From: SHLQ01 sp047638715
GTDB lineage: Bacteria; Actinomycetota; Acidimicrobiia; Acidimicrobiales; SHLQ01
DNA: 64,000 nt
NCBI GenBank assembly: GCA_047638715.1
Contig: JBLIMK010000004.1
Location: forward strand, 8,658-72,657
Direction: 5' to 3'
Shown: positions 25,021 to 32,041 of the stretch, piece after piece
Layout: each line of letters starts with the position of its first letter
Numbering within the stretch: the stretch's first letter is position 1
Translations under genes and position numbers: made by a program
The notes under the pieces: model-generated
Seen by the model: only the letters and a program-made list of their open reading frames with translations
Databases searched by the model: none
Told to the model about the DNA's origin: nothing

Positions 25021-25832
25021 GGCCGGTCTGCGGGAACTAACGACACAGATACCGCTGCACCATCGAGTTCGAGTTCATCAGCATCGAGCGCGGATCGTTT
25101 GACATAGGCAAGGCCCGCCCAACCGGCACCATCGTCGATGACCGAAGTTATTTCGCCTGCCGTCGAGTCGCCAAGAACGAGTTCGGTGTGGGTGGGAACC
25201 GGGCCGTCGCCACGCACGATGCGAAGCCGACGCGGGGTGTTGTCGCCGCGAGAATCTACGCGAGCGACCAGCTCCTGGCCCGTGTAGCAGCCCTTGGTGA
25301 ACGAAGCCGAGCGATCGACGATGCGCGCCTCAGCCGGGATCGTCGACTCGATGAGTTCGCGTCCCATCGCGGGAATCCCCGCGACGATTCGTCGACGTTG
25401 GTAGTCGTCTTGGCCGAGCCTGACCCCGGTTGGCTCGTCGAGATCAGGTCCGATTACGTCGGTGCCGAGGCCGTCCGCGCCAGGCGCCACGATCGGAGCC
25501 ATCCCGACCAACTCGTCCTGGGCGTCGTCGTAGGAATGGAGCTGCCATGTCGCGAGATCGATTTCGGCCTTCGTGCGAAGGAGGAAACGTTTCAAGCGCG
25601 CCAACACCGTCTCACCAAAACCAGGATCGACGTCGAGCAGATAGGCATCGTCGCCAGCGCGGGTGATGCGGAACCATGCGTCCACCTTTCCTTGCGGCTG
25701 AAGGATCAGGCTCCAGGCAGAATCGCCCACGCCGAGCCCGAGCACGTCTTGGCTGATCTGACCCTGCAAATACGTCGTTGCCTCCGGTCCACTGACCGAC
25801 ACGACATCGCGCTCGCCTACAAACACGCCCAT
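25017..25832 (-). CDS. ygfZ: YgfZ/GcvT-like folate-binding protein
   Basis: A 271-residue protein of the YgfZ/CAF17 family, which supports iron-sulfur cluster assembly or repair using tetrahydrofolate. The signature KGCYTGQELVARVDSRG, with its reactive cysteine, is intact, and TYLQGQISQDV plus LQPQGKVDAWFRI match the N-terminal folate-binding fold. The upstream frame to 25913 overlaps trpE; the ATG at 25832 overlaps the trpE stop by one base (TGATG). It is thus locked between trpE and trpC although it has no known step in tryptophan synthesis. Confidence 0.9.
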   Translation of the reverse strand: MGVFVGERDVVSVSGPEATTYLQGQISQDVLGLGVGDSAWSLILQPQGKVDAWFRITRAGDDAYLLDVDPGFGETVLARLKRFLLRTKAEIDLATWQLHSYDDAQDELVGMAPIVAPGADGLGTDVIGPDLDEPTGVRLGQDDYQRRRIVAGIPAMGRELIESTIPAEARIVDRSASFTKGCYTGQELVARVDSRGDNTPRRLRIVRGDGPVPTHTELVLGDSTAGEITSVIDDGAGWAGLAYVKRSALDADELELDGAAVSVSLVPADRP

Positions 25833-27346
25833 CAGGAATTCGCCTTTCGTTGCGCTGTCATTATTCGAGCACCCGCTACAGCTGCGAGCAAGGCCTTCGA
25901 CTTGTGGATGCACTCATTGTGCTCGTCGATGGGCACGCTGTCTGCAACAATCCCAGCACCCGCCTGGACGCTTGCTCGATTGCCCGAGATGAACATTGTT
26001 CGGATAGCGATGGCGGTGTCGATGTTCCCAGAAAAATCGATGTACCCAACCACGCCCGCGTACGGGCCGCGTTTAACCGGTTCGAGTTCGTCGATGATCT
26101 CCATTGCGCGCACCTTTGGCGCACCCGACACGGTGCCGGCCGGAAGGGTTGCGCGCAGGACGTCGATTGCCGATTTGCCGGGAGCGAGATCGCCCGAGAC
26201 CTGCGACGTCAGGTGCATCACATGGCTGTACCGCTCGAGATCCATTAGCTGGTCCCTCGACTCGCTGCCGTAACTAATGACCCTGCCGATGTCGTTGCGC
26301 GCTAGGTCGACCAACATCACATGTTCGGCCACCTCTTTGGGGTGTTCTTTAAGTTCAGCTCCAAGTCGGCGGTCTTCTTCGTCGGTCGCACCGCGGGGTC
26401 GAGTCCCGGCGATCGGACGAGAAATAACTTTGCCGTCGCGGAGCTGCACCATTGGCTCCGGGGAAGCGCCGACGATGTGGAGATCGCCGATTCGCAGAAA
26501 GTACATGTAGGGGCTCGGGTTCACCTGACGGAGTACCCGGTAGAGATCGAACGGGTCAGCATCGAGATCGAAGTCGAAACGTTGCGACAGGACGACCTGA
26601 AAAATATCGCCCGCAAGGATGTACTCCTTCGCGGTCTCAACGGCGGCGCAGTACGTGGCCTCCCCCATCGTCGAGGTGACCTCGGGAAGTGGAGCATCGA
26701 GCGGTGGCGGTGAGACGAGCGGCTCGTCGAGCGGGCGGGCACCATCGGTCTGCAGCTGTTCAAGACGGAGAATCGCATCGTCGTACGCCGCCCGAAGCGC
26801 TTCCTCATCGGCGCCAGCTGGAACCAGCGTGTTCGCGAGCAACGTGACCTGCTGCTTCCAATGATCGAACGCCACAAGTTCGCCGATCATCGCCATCACA
26901 CCATCGGAATGGCCGGTGTCATCGTCGGGCACGTTCGGTAGACGTTCTACCTCGCGAACAACGTCGTAACCGATGTAGCCCATCAAACCTGAATGCAGGG
27001 GCGGGAGGCCCTCGATATCGGGCGCAGAGAATTCGTTCAGCAACGCTTCGAGCGTGTCGAGCATGCCATCGGCGGCCGGCACCTCCGAGGCGAGCGGACC
27101 ATCCACCGAGATCGCACCATTCGTCGACACGATCGTGGCCAAGGGGTTCCGGCCAAGAAACGACCAGCGGCTCCAGCGCTCTCCGTTCTCGACCGATTCG
27201 AGCAAAAACCCGTCATCGTCGCCAACGCATCGAGCGAAGATCGCGACGGGTGTCACTTGGTCTGCGAGTAACGAACGCCACACCGGGATCACCCGATGGC
27301 CACGCGCGTACTCGACGAATTCCTCGAACGTCGGCTGAATCGACAC
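25832..27346 (-). CDS. trpE: Anthranilate synthase component I
   Basis: A 504-residue chorismate-utilising enzyme that makes anthranilate with glutamine-derived ammonia. FLLESVENGERWSRWSFLG contains the LLES motif of the tryptophan feedback site. Catalytic segments are SRPIAGTRPRG (the AGT form that distinguishes TrpE from PabB), MLVDLARNDIGRV and SGAPKVRAMEIIDELEP. The glutaminase trpG and transferase trpD are not in the window, so the operon is incomplete. It starts 9 nt after the groES-like gene. Confidence 0.96.
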   Translation of the reverse strand: MSIQPTFEEFVEYARGHRVIPVWRSLLADQVTPVAIFARCVGDDDGFLLESVENGERWSRWSFLGRNPLATIVSTNGAISVDGPLASEVPAADGMLDTLEALLNEFSAPDIEGLPPLHSGLMGYIGYDVVREVERLPNVPDDDTGHSDGVMAMIGELVAFDHWKQQVTLLANTLVPAGADEEALRAAYDDAILRLEQLQTDGARPLDEPLVSPPPLDAPLPEVTSTMGEATYCAAVETAKEYILAGDIFQVVLSQRFDFDLDADPFDLYRVLRQVNPSPYMYFLRIGDLHIVGASPEPMVQLRDGKVISRPIAGTRPRGATDEEDRRLGAELKEHPKEVAEHVMLVDLARNDIGRVISYGSESRDQLMDLERYSHVMHLTSQVSGDLAPGKSAIDVLRATLPAGTVSGAPKVRAMEIIDELEPVKRGPYAGVVGYIDFSGNIDTAIAIRTMFISGNRASVQAGAGIVADSVPIDEHNECIHKSKALLAAVAGARIMTAQRKANS

Positions 27347-27355
27347 GACGGCGCG

Positions 27356-27721
27356 CTAGAGGTAGAGCCCGGTCGAGCCCTCTTCGAGGCGCTCTGCCGC
27401 TACGGCATGGACATCTCGCTCACGCAAGATGATGTAGTCGGTGCCACCAACCTCGACCTCATATCGGTCGTCGGGGTTGAAGAGCACCCGGTCGCCCATC
27501 TCCATATTGCGAACATTGGGGCCCGAGGCGACGATCTCAGCCCAGGTGAGCCGCTTCCCAACCTGTGCGGTGGCGGGGATCAGAATTCCGCCCGTCGAAC
27601 GTCGTTCACCCTCGGCGTCGCCAATTCGTACGAGGATACGATCGTTCAACATCTTGATCGGCAGGCGGTCGCCGTTGCTGTTCGATGGCGAAATCCCGTT
27701 GTTCTTGATGGCTGCGGTCAC
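27356..27721 (-). CDS. GroES-like co-chaperonin
   Basis: A 121-residue Cpn10 family protein. KMLNDRILVRIGDAEGERRSTGGILIPATA matches the GroES start, including a mobile-loop region, and MGDRVLFNPDDRYEVEVGGTDYIILRERDV the closing strands. An N-terminal extension of ~20 residues and the absence of groEL beside it suggest a divergent paralogue. The GTG start sits 6 nt after a TAGTCT hexamer that overlaps the hisF stop. It is followed closely by trpE, so the trp operon may be transcribed from this promoter. Confidence 0.85.
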   Translation of the reverse strand: MTAAIKNNGISPSNSNGDRLPIKMLNDRILVRIGDAEGERRSTGGILIPATAQVGKRLTWAEIVASGPNVRNMEMGDRVLFNPDDRYEVEVGGTDYIILRERDVHAVAAERLEEGSTGLYL

Positions 27722-27727
27722 GGGTTC

Positions 27728-27733
27728 AGACTA
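27728..27733 (-). promoter_or_regulatory. Candidate leaderless -10 element for groES-trp operon
   Basis: TAGTCT on the minus strand lies 6 nt before the GTG at 27721; its TAG is the hisF stop codon. Confidence 0.45.
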
Positions 27734-28510
27734 CTGGGGAGGGCGAACGGTAACGCCACGCGCCGCCATGAGTTCCTTGGCTTCGGCCACCGTGTGTTCC
27801 CCGAAGTGAAAGATCGACGCTGCAAGGACTGCATCGGCGTGGCCATCGATGATGCCTTCAGCGAGGTGCTCGAGGTTGCCAACGCCGCCGCTCGCAATAA
27901 CTGGAACCCCGACCGCATCACTGACTATGGCGGTGAGCTCGAGGTCGAATCCGTCGCGAGTTCCGTCGCGGTCCATCGACGTCAGCATGATCTCGCCGGC
28001 GCCACGGCGTTCGACCTCTCTCGCCCACTCGACAGCGTCGAGGCCTGTCGGTGTCCTTCCGCCGTGGATGAACACCTCGAATCCACTAGCTGGGCCGTCA
28101 GGGCCGGTGCTCCGGCGAGCGTCGATCGAGGCGACAACACATTGAGAACCGAACTCTCGAGCAATCTCGGTCAGGACTTCGGGACGATCGACGGCCGCTG
28201 TATTCACCGCTGTCTTGTCGGCACCGACGCGAAGAAGGCGGCGGGCATCGTCGACCGACCGGATTCCCCCACCGATCGTGAAGGGGATGTAGACCTCTTC
28301 GGCTGTGCGTCGAGCGACATCGACGATCGTGTCGCGGGCGTCCGACGACGCGGTGATATCGAGGAACACGAGCTCGTCGGCACCCTGCGCGTCGTAGCGA
28401 GCAGCCAATTCGACCGGATCGCCAGCGTCGACCAGGTCGACGAAGTTCACGCCTTTGACGACCCGACCTGCGTCGACGTCGAGACACGGAATAACACGCG
28501 CCGAAATCAC
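27731..28510 (-). CDS. hisF: Imidazole glycerol phosphate synthase, cyclase subunit
   Basis: A 259-residue TIM-barrel that closes the imidazole ring using ammonia from HisH. Catalytic Asp is in IPCLDVDAGRVVKGVNF and the second Asp in VASIDARR; phosphate loops are IGGGIRSVDDA and ASGGVGNLEHL. The frame extends to 28567, but GTG 28510 carries a GGAG Shine-Dalgarno and overlaps the hisH stop by 4 nt. hisA and hisI are not in the window. Confidence 0.96.
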   Translation of the reverse strand: MISARVIPCLDVDAGRVVKGVNFVDLVDAGDPVELAARYDAQGADELVFLDITASSDARDTIVDVARRTAEEVYIPFTIGGGIRSVDDARRLLRVGADKTAVNTAAVDRPEVLTEIAREFGSQCVVASIDARRSTGPDGPASGFEVFIHGGRTPTGLDAVEWAREVERRGAGEIMLTSMDRDGTRDGFDLELTAIVSDAVGVPVIASGGVGNLEHLAEGIIDGHADAVLAASIFHFGEHTVAEAKELMAARGVTVRPPQ

Positions 28511-29220
28511 GGTTTCTCCTCGACACTTCCGGTCGAGATCCCCCGACCACCGACATGGTCGCCCCAAAGGACATTGTCGCTACAAAGGACATGGTCGCTA
28601 CAAAGGACATGGTCGCTACAAAGTTTCACAAAGTTGGTGATTATCTGAATACCGATCGGCCCAGATTTTTCTGGGTGAAACTGGGTCGCGTAGACGTTGT
28701 CTCGCTGGGCGGCCGCGGTAACGGTCCCCCCGTACTCACACGTCGCCACTACGTCAGCGGTGGATTCGGGTGCATAGGAGTGCACGAAGTAGACCCAACT
28801 CTTCTCCGCGATCCCTGAAAAGAGCGGTGAAGGCTCTGGGAAACTCAATTGATTCCACTGCATCTGCGGACGTTTGACTTCATCTGAAAGCAGCCGGATC
28901 GAGCCTTGCAAAACTCCTAGACCCCGAACCCCATCGACCTCTTCGCTCGATTCGTAGAGGGCCTGCATCCCGACACAAATGCCAAGAAACGGCCGTCCAC
29001 TTTCGACGGCGTCATTGGCGAGCTTGTCGACACCCGTCTCGCGGATTGCTTCCATGACACGACCAAAGTTGCCAACGCCCGGCAAGACGACGCCATGGGC
29101 TTGTGCGACGACGGCTGGATCGGCTGTCAGGATCGGTAGAGCGCCCGCTCGCTCGAGCGTCTTTTGCGCCGACCGAAGGTTCCCGATGCCATAGTCCAGG
29201 ACCGCGATGGTCGGGGTCAC
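28507..29220 (-). CDS. hisH: Imidazole glycerol phosphate synthase, glutaminase subunit, with repeat-encoded C-terminal tail
   Basis: A 237-residue class I glutaminase that feeds ammonia to HisF. DYGIGNLRS is the N-terminal signature, the nucleophile is in LGICVGMQALYE, and the His-Glu pair in TQFHPEKSG. The family normally ends soon after IGIQIITNFVKL (about 205-215 residues); here ~32 residues follow, beginning with six-residue units CSDHVL, CSDHVL, CSDNVL, WGDHVG from an 18-bp tandem repeat. The GTG start overlaps the hisB stop (GTGA). Longer upstream frame is hisB shadow. Confidence 0.95.
   Translation of the reverse strand: MTPTIAVLDYGIGNLRSAQKTLERAGALPILTADPAVVAQAHGVVLPGVGNFGRVMEAIRETGVDKLANDAVESGRPFLGICVGMQALYESSEEVDGVRGLGVLQGSIRLLSDEVKRPQMQWNQLSFPEPSPLFSGIAEKSWVYFVHSYAPESTADVVATCEYGGTVTAAAQRDNVYATQFHPEKSGPIGIQIITNFVKLCSDHVLCSDHVLCSDNVLWGDHVGGRGISTGSVEEKP
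28552..28623. repeat. Four tandem 18-bp repeats in the 3' end of hisH
   Basis: Units at 28552, 28570, 28588 and 28606. The last two are identical (GACATGGTCGCTACAAAG on the plus strand), the second differs by one base, and the first by two. The array keeps the hisH frame. Confidence 0.95.
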
Positions 29221-29804
29221 AAGGTTCCCTTTGTTGAGGGCAACCCTCCGCCGGTGATGACCACAGAGTCGCGAAGTGCACGGGCCACGCCCTTGAACGT
29301 CGCCTCGATGATGTGGTGGGTGTTCTTGCCACGGACGAGAACGATGTGCAGCGTGATCCCCGACGACATGACGAATGCTCGCCAGAACTCCTCGCACAAC
29401 TGCGGATCGAATGGCGGATCGCCAAGGATTTTCTCGCCAGGAAATTCAACCTCGTAGTGCAAATACGGACGCCCGGACAGATCGAGAGCTGTGTCGATCA
29501 AGGCTTCGTCGAGGGGAATCGAGTTCGATGCAAAGCGGCGAATGCCAACCTTGTCGCCAAGAGCGTCTCGGAACGCGCCGCCGAGCAGAATCCCGGTGTC
29601 TTCAACCGTGTGGTGCGAGTCGATCTGCAGGTCACCGGCTGCCTTGACCGTCAAATCAAAGCCACCGTGGCGACCCAATTGATCGAGCATGTGGTCAAAA
29701 AAGGGAAGGCCGGTCTCGCAGTCCGTATTTCCATCGCCATCGAGATTGATGTCGATCTGGATTTGCGTTTCCTTGGTGTCACGTGAAGCGGATGCGTTTC
29801 GCAT
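29217..29804 (-). CDS. hisB: Imidazoleglycerol-phosphate dehydratase
   Basis: A 195-residue single-function HisB (no phosphatase domain). Metal-binding histidine clusters are FFDHMLDQLGRHG and DSHHTVEDTGILLG, with a second set in NTHHIIEATFK. MRNASASRDTKETQIQI is the conserved start, so ATG 29804 is chosen over the GTG at 29810. It overlaps hisH by 4 nt and follows hisC after 31 nt. Confidence 0.96.
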   Translation of the reverse strand: MRNASASRDTKETQIQIDINLDGDGNTDCETGLPFFDHMLDQLGRHGGFDLTVKAAGDLQIDSHHTVEDTGILLGGAFRDALGDKVGIRRFASNSIPLDEALIDTALDLSGRPYLHYEVEFPGEKILGDPPFDPQLCEEFWRAFVMSSGITLHIVLVRGKNTHHIIEATFKGVARALRDSVVITGGGLPSTKGTL

Positions 29805-29811
29805 ACACACC

Positions 29812-29817
29812 AGTGTA
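29812..29817 (-). promoter_or_regulatory. Possible internal leaderless -10 element before hisB
   Basis: TACACT on the minus strand lies 7 nt before the ATG at 29804, in the 31-nt gap between hisC and hisB. It could be coincidence inside an operon. Confidence 0.3.
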
Positions 29818-29835
29818 CGAGGCTCTGCCTGGGCC

Positions 29836-30915
29836 TCAGGTGCTCAGGATCTCGCGGAGTGCTGAGATGAATCGATCGTTCTCGTCCGGCGTGCCGATCG
29901 TGATGCGAAGACACCCGTCGAGCCGAGGCCAGGATGCACAATTTCGAACGAGTACCGAGCGGTCGACCAGCGCTTGCCAGAGCTCGTCGCCACCCATCTC
30001 GTGAGCGCGAAAGAGAAAGAAGTTGGCGCCGCTCTTCCAGGTCGTGACCGGGAGCTCCCCGAGCTCGGCAATGAGCCGACCGCGTTCTTCGACGATCCGA
30101 GCGACCCGCTCGTCCATTGCGTCGCCGAAGTCGAGGGCGACCGAGCCAGCAGCCTGCTTGAACGCGTCGAGATGATAGGGAAGTACGACCTTCTCTAGTT
30201 CTGCGACAAGCCACTGCGGAGCGAGCAAGTAGCCGAGCCTCGCGGCCGCCAGCGACCACGTTTTCGAGAAGGTTCGACTCACGACGAGTGGTACGTCTTC
30301 ATCGATCTTCGGTACTGCGGACGTGGTCGAGAACTGGCCATACGCTTCGTCTACGACGAGAAGGCCATTCGTGCCCGCCATCAACTCGAGTACGGCGTCG
30401 ACGGTCTCGGGCGGATCGACGATCCCGGTGGGGTTGTTCGGCGAACACAAGAAGACCACATCGGGCGAATGGGTCTCGATAACGCGACAGACCTCATCCA
30501 TATTCAAGGTGAAGTCCTCGTTTCGCGCGCCTTCGACGACCGCGGTACCCGTGGTCTTGGAGATGTGGGAATGCAGGGCATAGGTGGGCTCGAAGACCGC
30601 CGCGGTCCGCCCGGCTCCGCCGAACGTCAACATGACGGTCTGCAGCACCTCGTTCGACCCATTGGCAACGAAGACCTCGGCCGGCGACAGGTCGTAACGT
30701 GCGGCAAGTTTCGTACGCAGCGCCATCGCTGAGCGATCGGGGTAGCGATGCCAGGAAATGACGTCGATCGCTTCGTGGAGTGCGTCGTCGAATCCGGCCG
30801 GCGGCGGAGTTGGGGCTTCATTGGTGTTCAGCCGGACGTCGACATCGATCTGTGGTGAGTGGTAGCCGGAACGAAGCGCAATATCGGCGCGTACCTGCGG
30901 GCGACGATCAAACAT
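29836..30915 (-). CDS. hisC: Histidinol-phosphate aminotransferase
   Basis: A 359-residue fold-type I PLP enzyme that transaminates imidazole-acetol phosphate. DVRLNTNEAPTPPP is the N-terminal signature, CSPNNPTGIVDPPE the PLP-ring contact, and the lysine is in VSRTFSKTWSLAAARLGYL. The frame has a TTG one codon earlier (30918); ATG 30915 is preferred because it overlaps the stop of the preceding 62-residue gene by one base. Confidence 0.95.
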   Translation of the reverse strand: MFDRRPQVRADIALRSGYHSPQIDVDVRLNTNEAPTPPPAGFDDALHEAIDVISWHRYPDRSAMALRTKLAARYDLSPAEVFVANGSNEVLQTVMLTFGGAGRTAAVFEPTYALHSHISKTTGTAVVEGARNEDFTLNMDEVCRVIETHSPDVVFLCSPNNPTGIVDPPETVDAVLELMAGTNGLLVVDEAYGQFSTTSAVPKIDEDVPLVVSRTFSKTWSLAAARLGYLLAPQWLVAELEKVVLPYHLDAFKQAAGSVALDFGDAMDERVARIVEERGRLIAELGELPVTTWKSGANFFLFRAHEMGGDELWQALVDRSVLVRNCASWPRLDGCLRITIGTPDENDRFISALREILST

Positions 30916-31103
30916 CAAAAGACCCGAAGCGCGCTCTGCAGATTCCGCCGCGCCGCGTGCAACGAACGCTCCACTTCGAAGAGTCGAATCGCGACATCGT
31001 CTCGATCGCCGCCCCGATACGTCTCGGCAACAACCACCACCCGATCGACGAGCTCATCGATCTGCGTCGCAACGGTCGACAATTCGGCGAGATCAGAATC
31101 CAT
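30915..31103 (-). CDS. Small helical protein heading the his operon (orf62)
   Basis: A 62-residue frame that ends exactly on the hisC start (TGATG). The sequence is charged and heptad-like, for example ELSTVATQIDELVDRVVVVAE and EVERSLHAARRNLQSALRVF, with no cysteines or membrane segment, so it should be a short two-helix coiled coil. It begins with ATG 6 nt after a TAGCGT hexamer. Both the coupling and the start context support expression. I do not recognise a family; a DNA- or protein-contact role cannot be claimed. Confidence 0.65.
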   Translation of the reverse strand: MDSDLAELSTVATQIDELVDRVVVVAETYRGGDRDDVAIRLFEVERSLHAARRNLQSALRVF

Positions 31104-31109
31104 CCCTCG

Positions 31110-31115
31110 ACGCTA
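31110..31115 (-). promoter_or_regulatory. Candidate leaderless -10 element for the orf62-his operon
   Basis: TAGCGT on the minus strand lies 6 nt before the ATG at 31103 and downstream of the terminator hairpin at 31153-31181. Confidence 0.45.
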
Positions 31116-31149
31116 CCGTCGGTCCGAATGCGACCTACGGACTAAAACG

Positions 31150-31257
31150 GCGAAAGAGCGGGCGCTGAGCGCCCGCTCTTTCAGCAACACGAGGGCGGCG
31201 GAGCCCTCAGATGTGTCGCATATTGCGTCTCCCGATGGCGGGACCAAGAGACGCGAC
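31150..31257 (-). ncRNA. Candidate structured small RNA with three hairpins and terminator
   Basis: Read on the minus strand, hairpin 1 (31257-31215) pairs GCGTCTC with GAGACGC and has an outer GTCGC/GCGAC pair; hairpin 2 (31216-31187) pairs ACAC plus GAGGGC with GCCCTC plus GTGT around a TCCGCC loop; hairpin 3 is the terminator at 31181-31153. A TTAGAT hexamer lies just upstream of hairpin 1. No tRNA, T-box or histidine leader peptide is convincing. The 263-nt gap (31104-31366) is otherwise occupied only by promoter sites. Confidence 0.5.
31153..31181 (-). terminator. Strong rho-independent terminator hairpin
   Basis: A 13-bp perfect stem (AAAGAGCGGGCGC with its complement) has a 3-nt loop and is followed on the minus strand by CGCCGTTTT. 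No protein gene reads into it, so it should end a small RNA or leader transcript. Confidence 0.8.
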
Positions 31258-31285
31258 CGAGAATCTAACATCGGCACGCTCGATT

Positions 31286-31310
31286 GGGAATCCGATTTAC
31301 TCATTTTGTT
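31286..31310 (+). promoter_or_regulatory. Candidate SigR-type promoter upstream of mshD
   Basis: GGGAAT (31286-31291) and GTTT (from 31308) are 16 nt apart, resembling SigR-class elements but with a spacer at or below the usual lower limit. It would give a leader of about 50 nt before the mshD start. Confidence 0.3.
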
Positions 31311-31354
31311 TCGCGGAGAAATTTTCTGGACATGGGCATGCGGGCTCCGCCCCA

Positions 31355-31360
31355 TAACCT
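31355..31360 (+). promoter_or_regulatory. Candidate leaderless -10 element for mshD
   Basis: TAACCT lies 6 nt before the GTG at 31367. Confidence 0.45.
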
Positions 31361-31366
31361 TCAAGC

Positions 31367-32041
31367 GTGGAGTTTCTTGTCGAACATAAAGACGGGCCTA
31401 CACCCGTCGTGCACCTGACATTCGAAGTGGGCGAGTCGCTCACCGCCTTAACCGACGCGCTTGCCCTCGCCGCCAACGCCGGTGACGACGCCGAAATCTG
31501 GGTCCATGGCACGACCCCCGAACGCACCACGGCGTTGGAAGCCTCTGGCATGCGCTCAAACCGAACCCTCCTGCAAATGCGCTGCCCGCTGCCCACGCCG
31601 TCGACGGACCTGGCCACAAGAGCTTTCACCGAGGACGACATCAACGACTTTGTCGAGGTCAACAATCGGGCGTTTCATTGGCACCCCGAGCAATCTGGTC
31701 TGACCCCCGACGCTGTCCGCGTTGATATGGCCAACGACTGGTTCTCGGCCGACGGATTTCGGCTTCACCACATCGACGGCAGGCTGGCCGGCTTCTGTTG
31801 GACAAAGATCCACACCGATCCCGAACCCTTGGGCGAGATCTACGTGATCGCCGTCGACCCCGACTTTCACGGAAGACGCCTCGGCACGGCCCTCACCCTT
31901 TCGGGATTGGATTGGCTCAGCGATCAAGGTCTGACGACCGGCATGCTCTACGTCGAGTCAGACAATGAGGCCGCCATCGCCACGTACAAAAAGATTGGCT
32001 TCGAAACGTTTCGAACCGACACATTGTGGGAGAGGTCATGA
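31367..32041 (+). CDS. mshD: Mycothiol synthase-like GNAT acetyltransferase
   Basis: A 224-residue GNAT protein. The C-terminal domain strongly matches MshD, which acetylates Cys-GlcN-inositol in the last step of mycothiol synthesis: NNRAFHWHPEQSG, GRLAGFCWTKIHTD, LGEIYVIAVDPDFHGRRLGTALT and MLYVESDNEAAIATYKKIGF. Classical MshD has two full GNAT domains in about 300 residues; here the N-terminal domain is reduced to ~75 residues. Its stop overlaps the rlmN ATG by 4 nt. If it is functional, the organism makes mycothiol. Confidence 0.85.
   Translation: MEFLVEHKDGPTPVVHLTFEVGESLTALTDALALAANAGDDAEIWVHGTTPERTTALEASGMRSNRTLLQMRCPLPTPSTDLATRAFTEDDINDFVEVNNRAFHWHPEQSGLTPDAVRVDMANDWFSADGFRLHHIDGRLAGFCWTKIHTDPEPLGEIYVIAVDPDFHGRRLGTALTLSGLDWLSDQGLTTGMLYVESDNEAAIATYKKIGFETFRTDTLWERS

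Noticed and set aside
28552..28623. A CRISPR array
   Set aside because: The 18-bp units are directly tandem with no spacers and lie in a coding frame.
27296..28648. A 450-residue open frame on the plus strand opposite groES-like gene and hisF
   Set aside because: It is the mirror of genuine minus-strand genes; its product is low in hydrophobic core pattern and matches no family. High GC makes long antisense frames common.
31215..31257. A possible T-box leader for the his operon
   Set aside because: TTGGTCCCGCC resembles the T-box core at only about 8 of 14 positions, and the variable base would not suit tRNA-His.
31113..31364. An 83-residue minus-strand frame through the candidate RNA, and a possible His leader peptide
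   Set aside because: It crosses the terminator hairpin, has only two His (PHAH) and no run of His codons, so a classical his attenuator is not supported.
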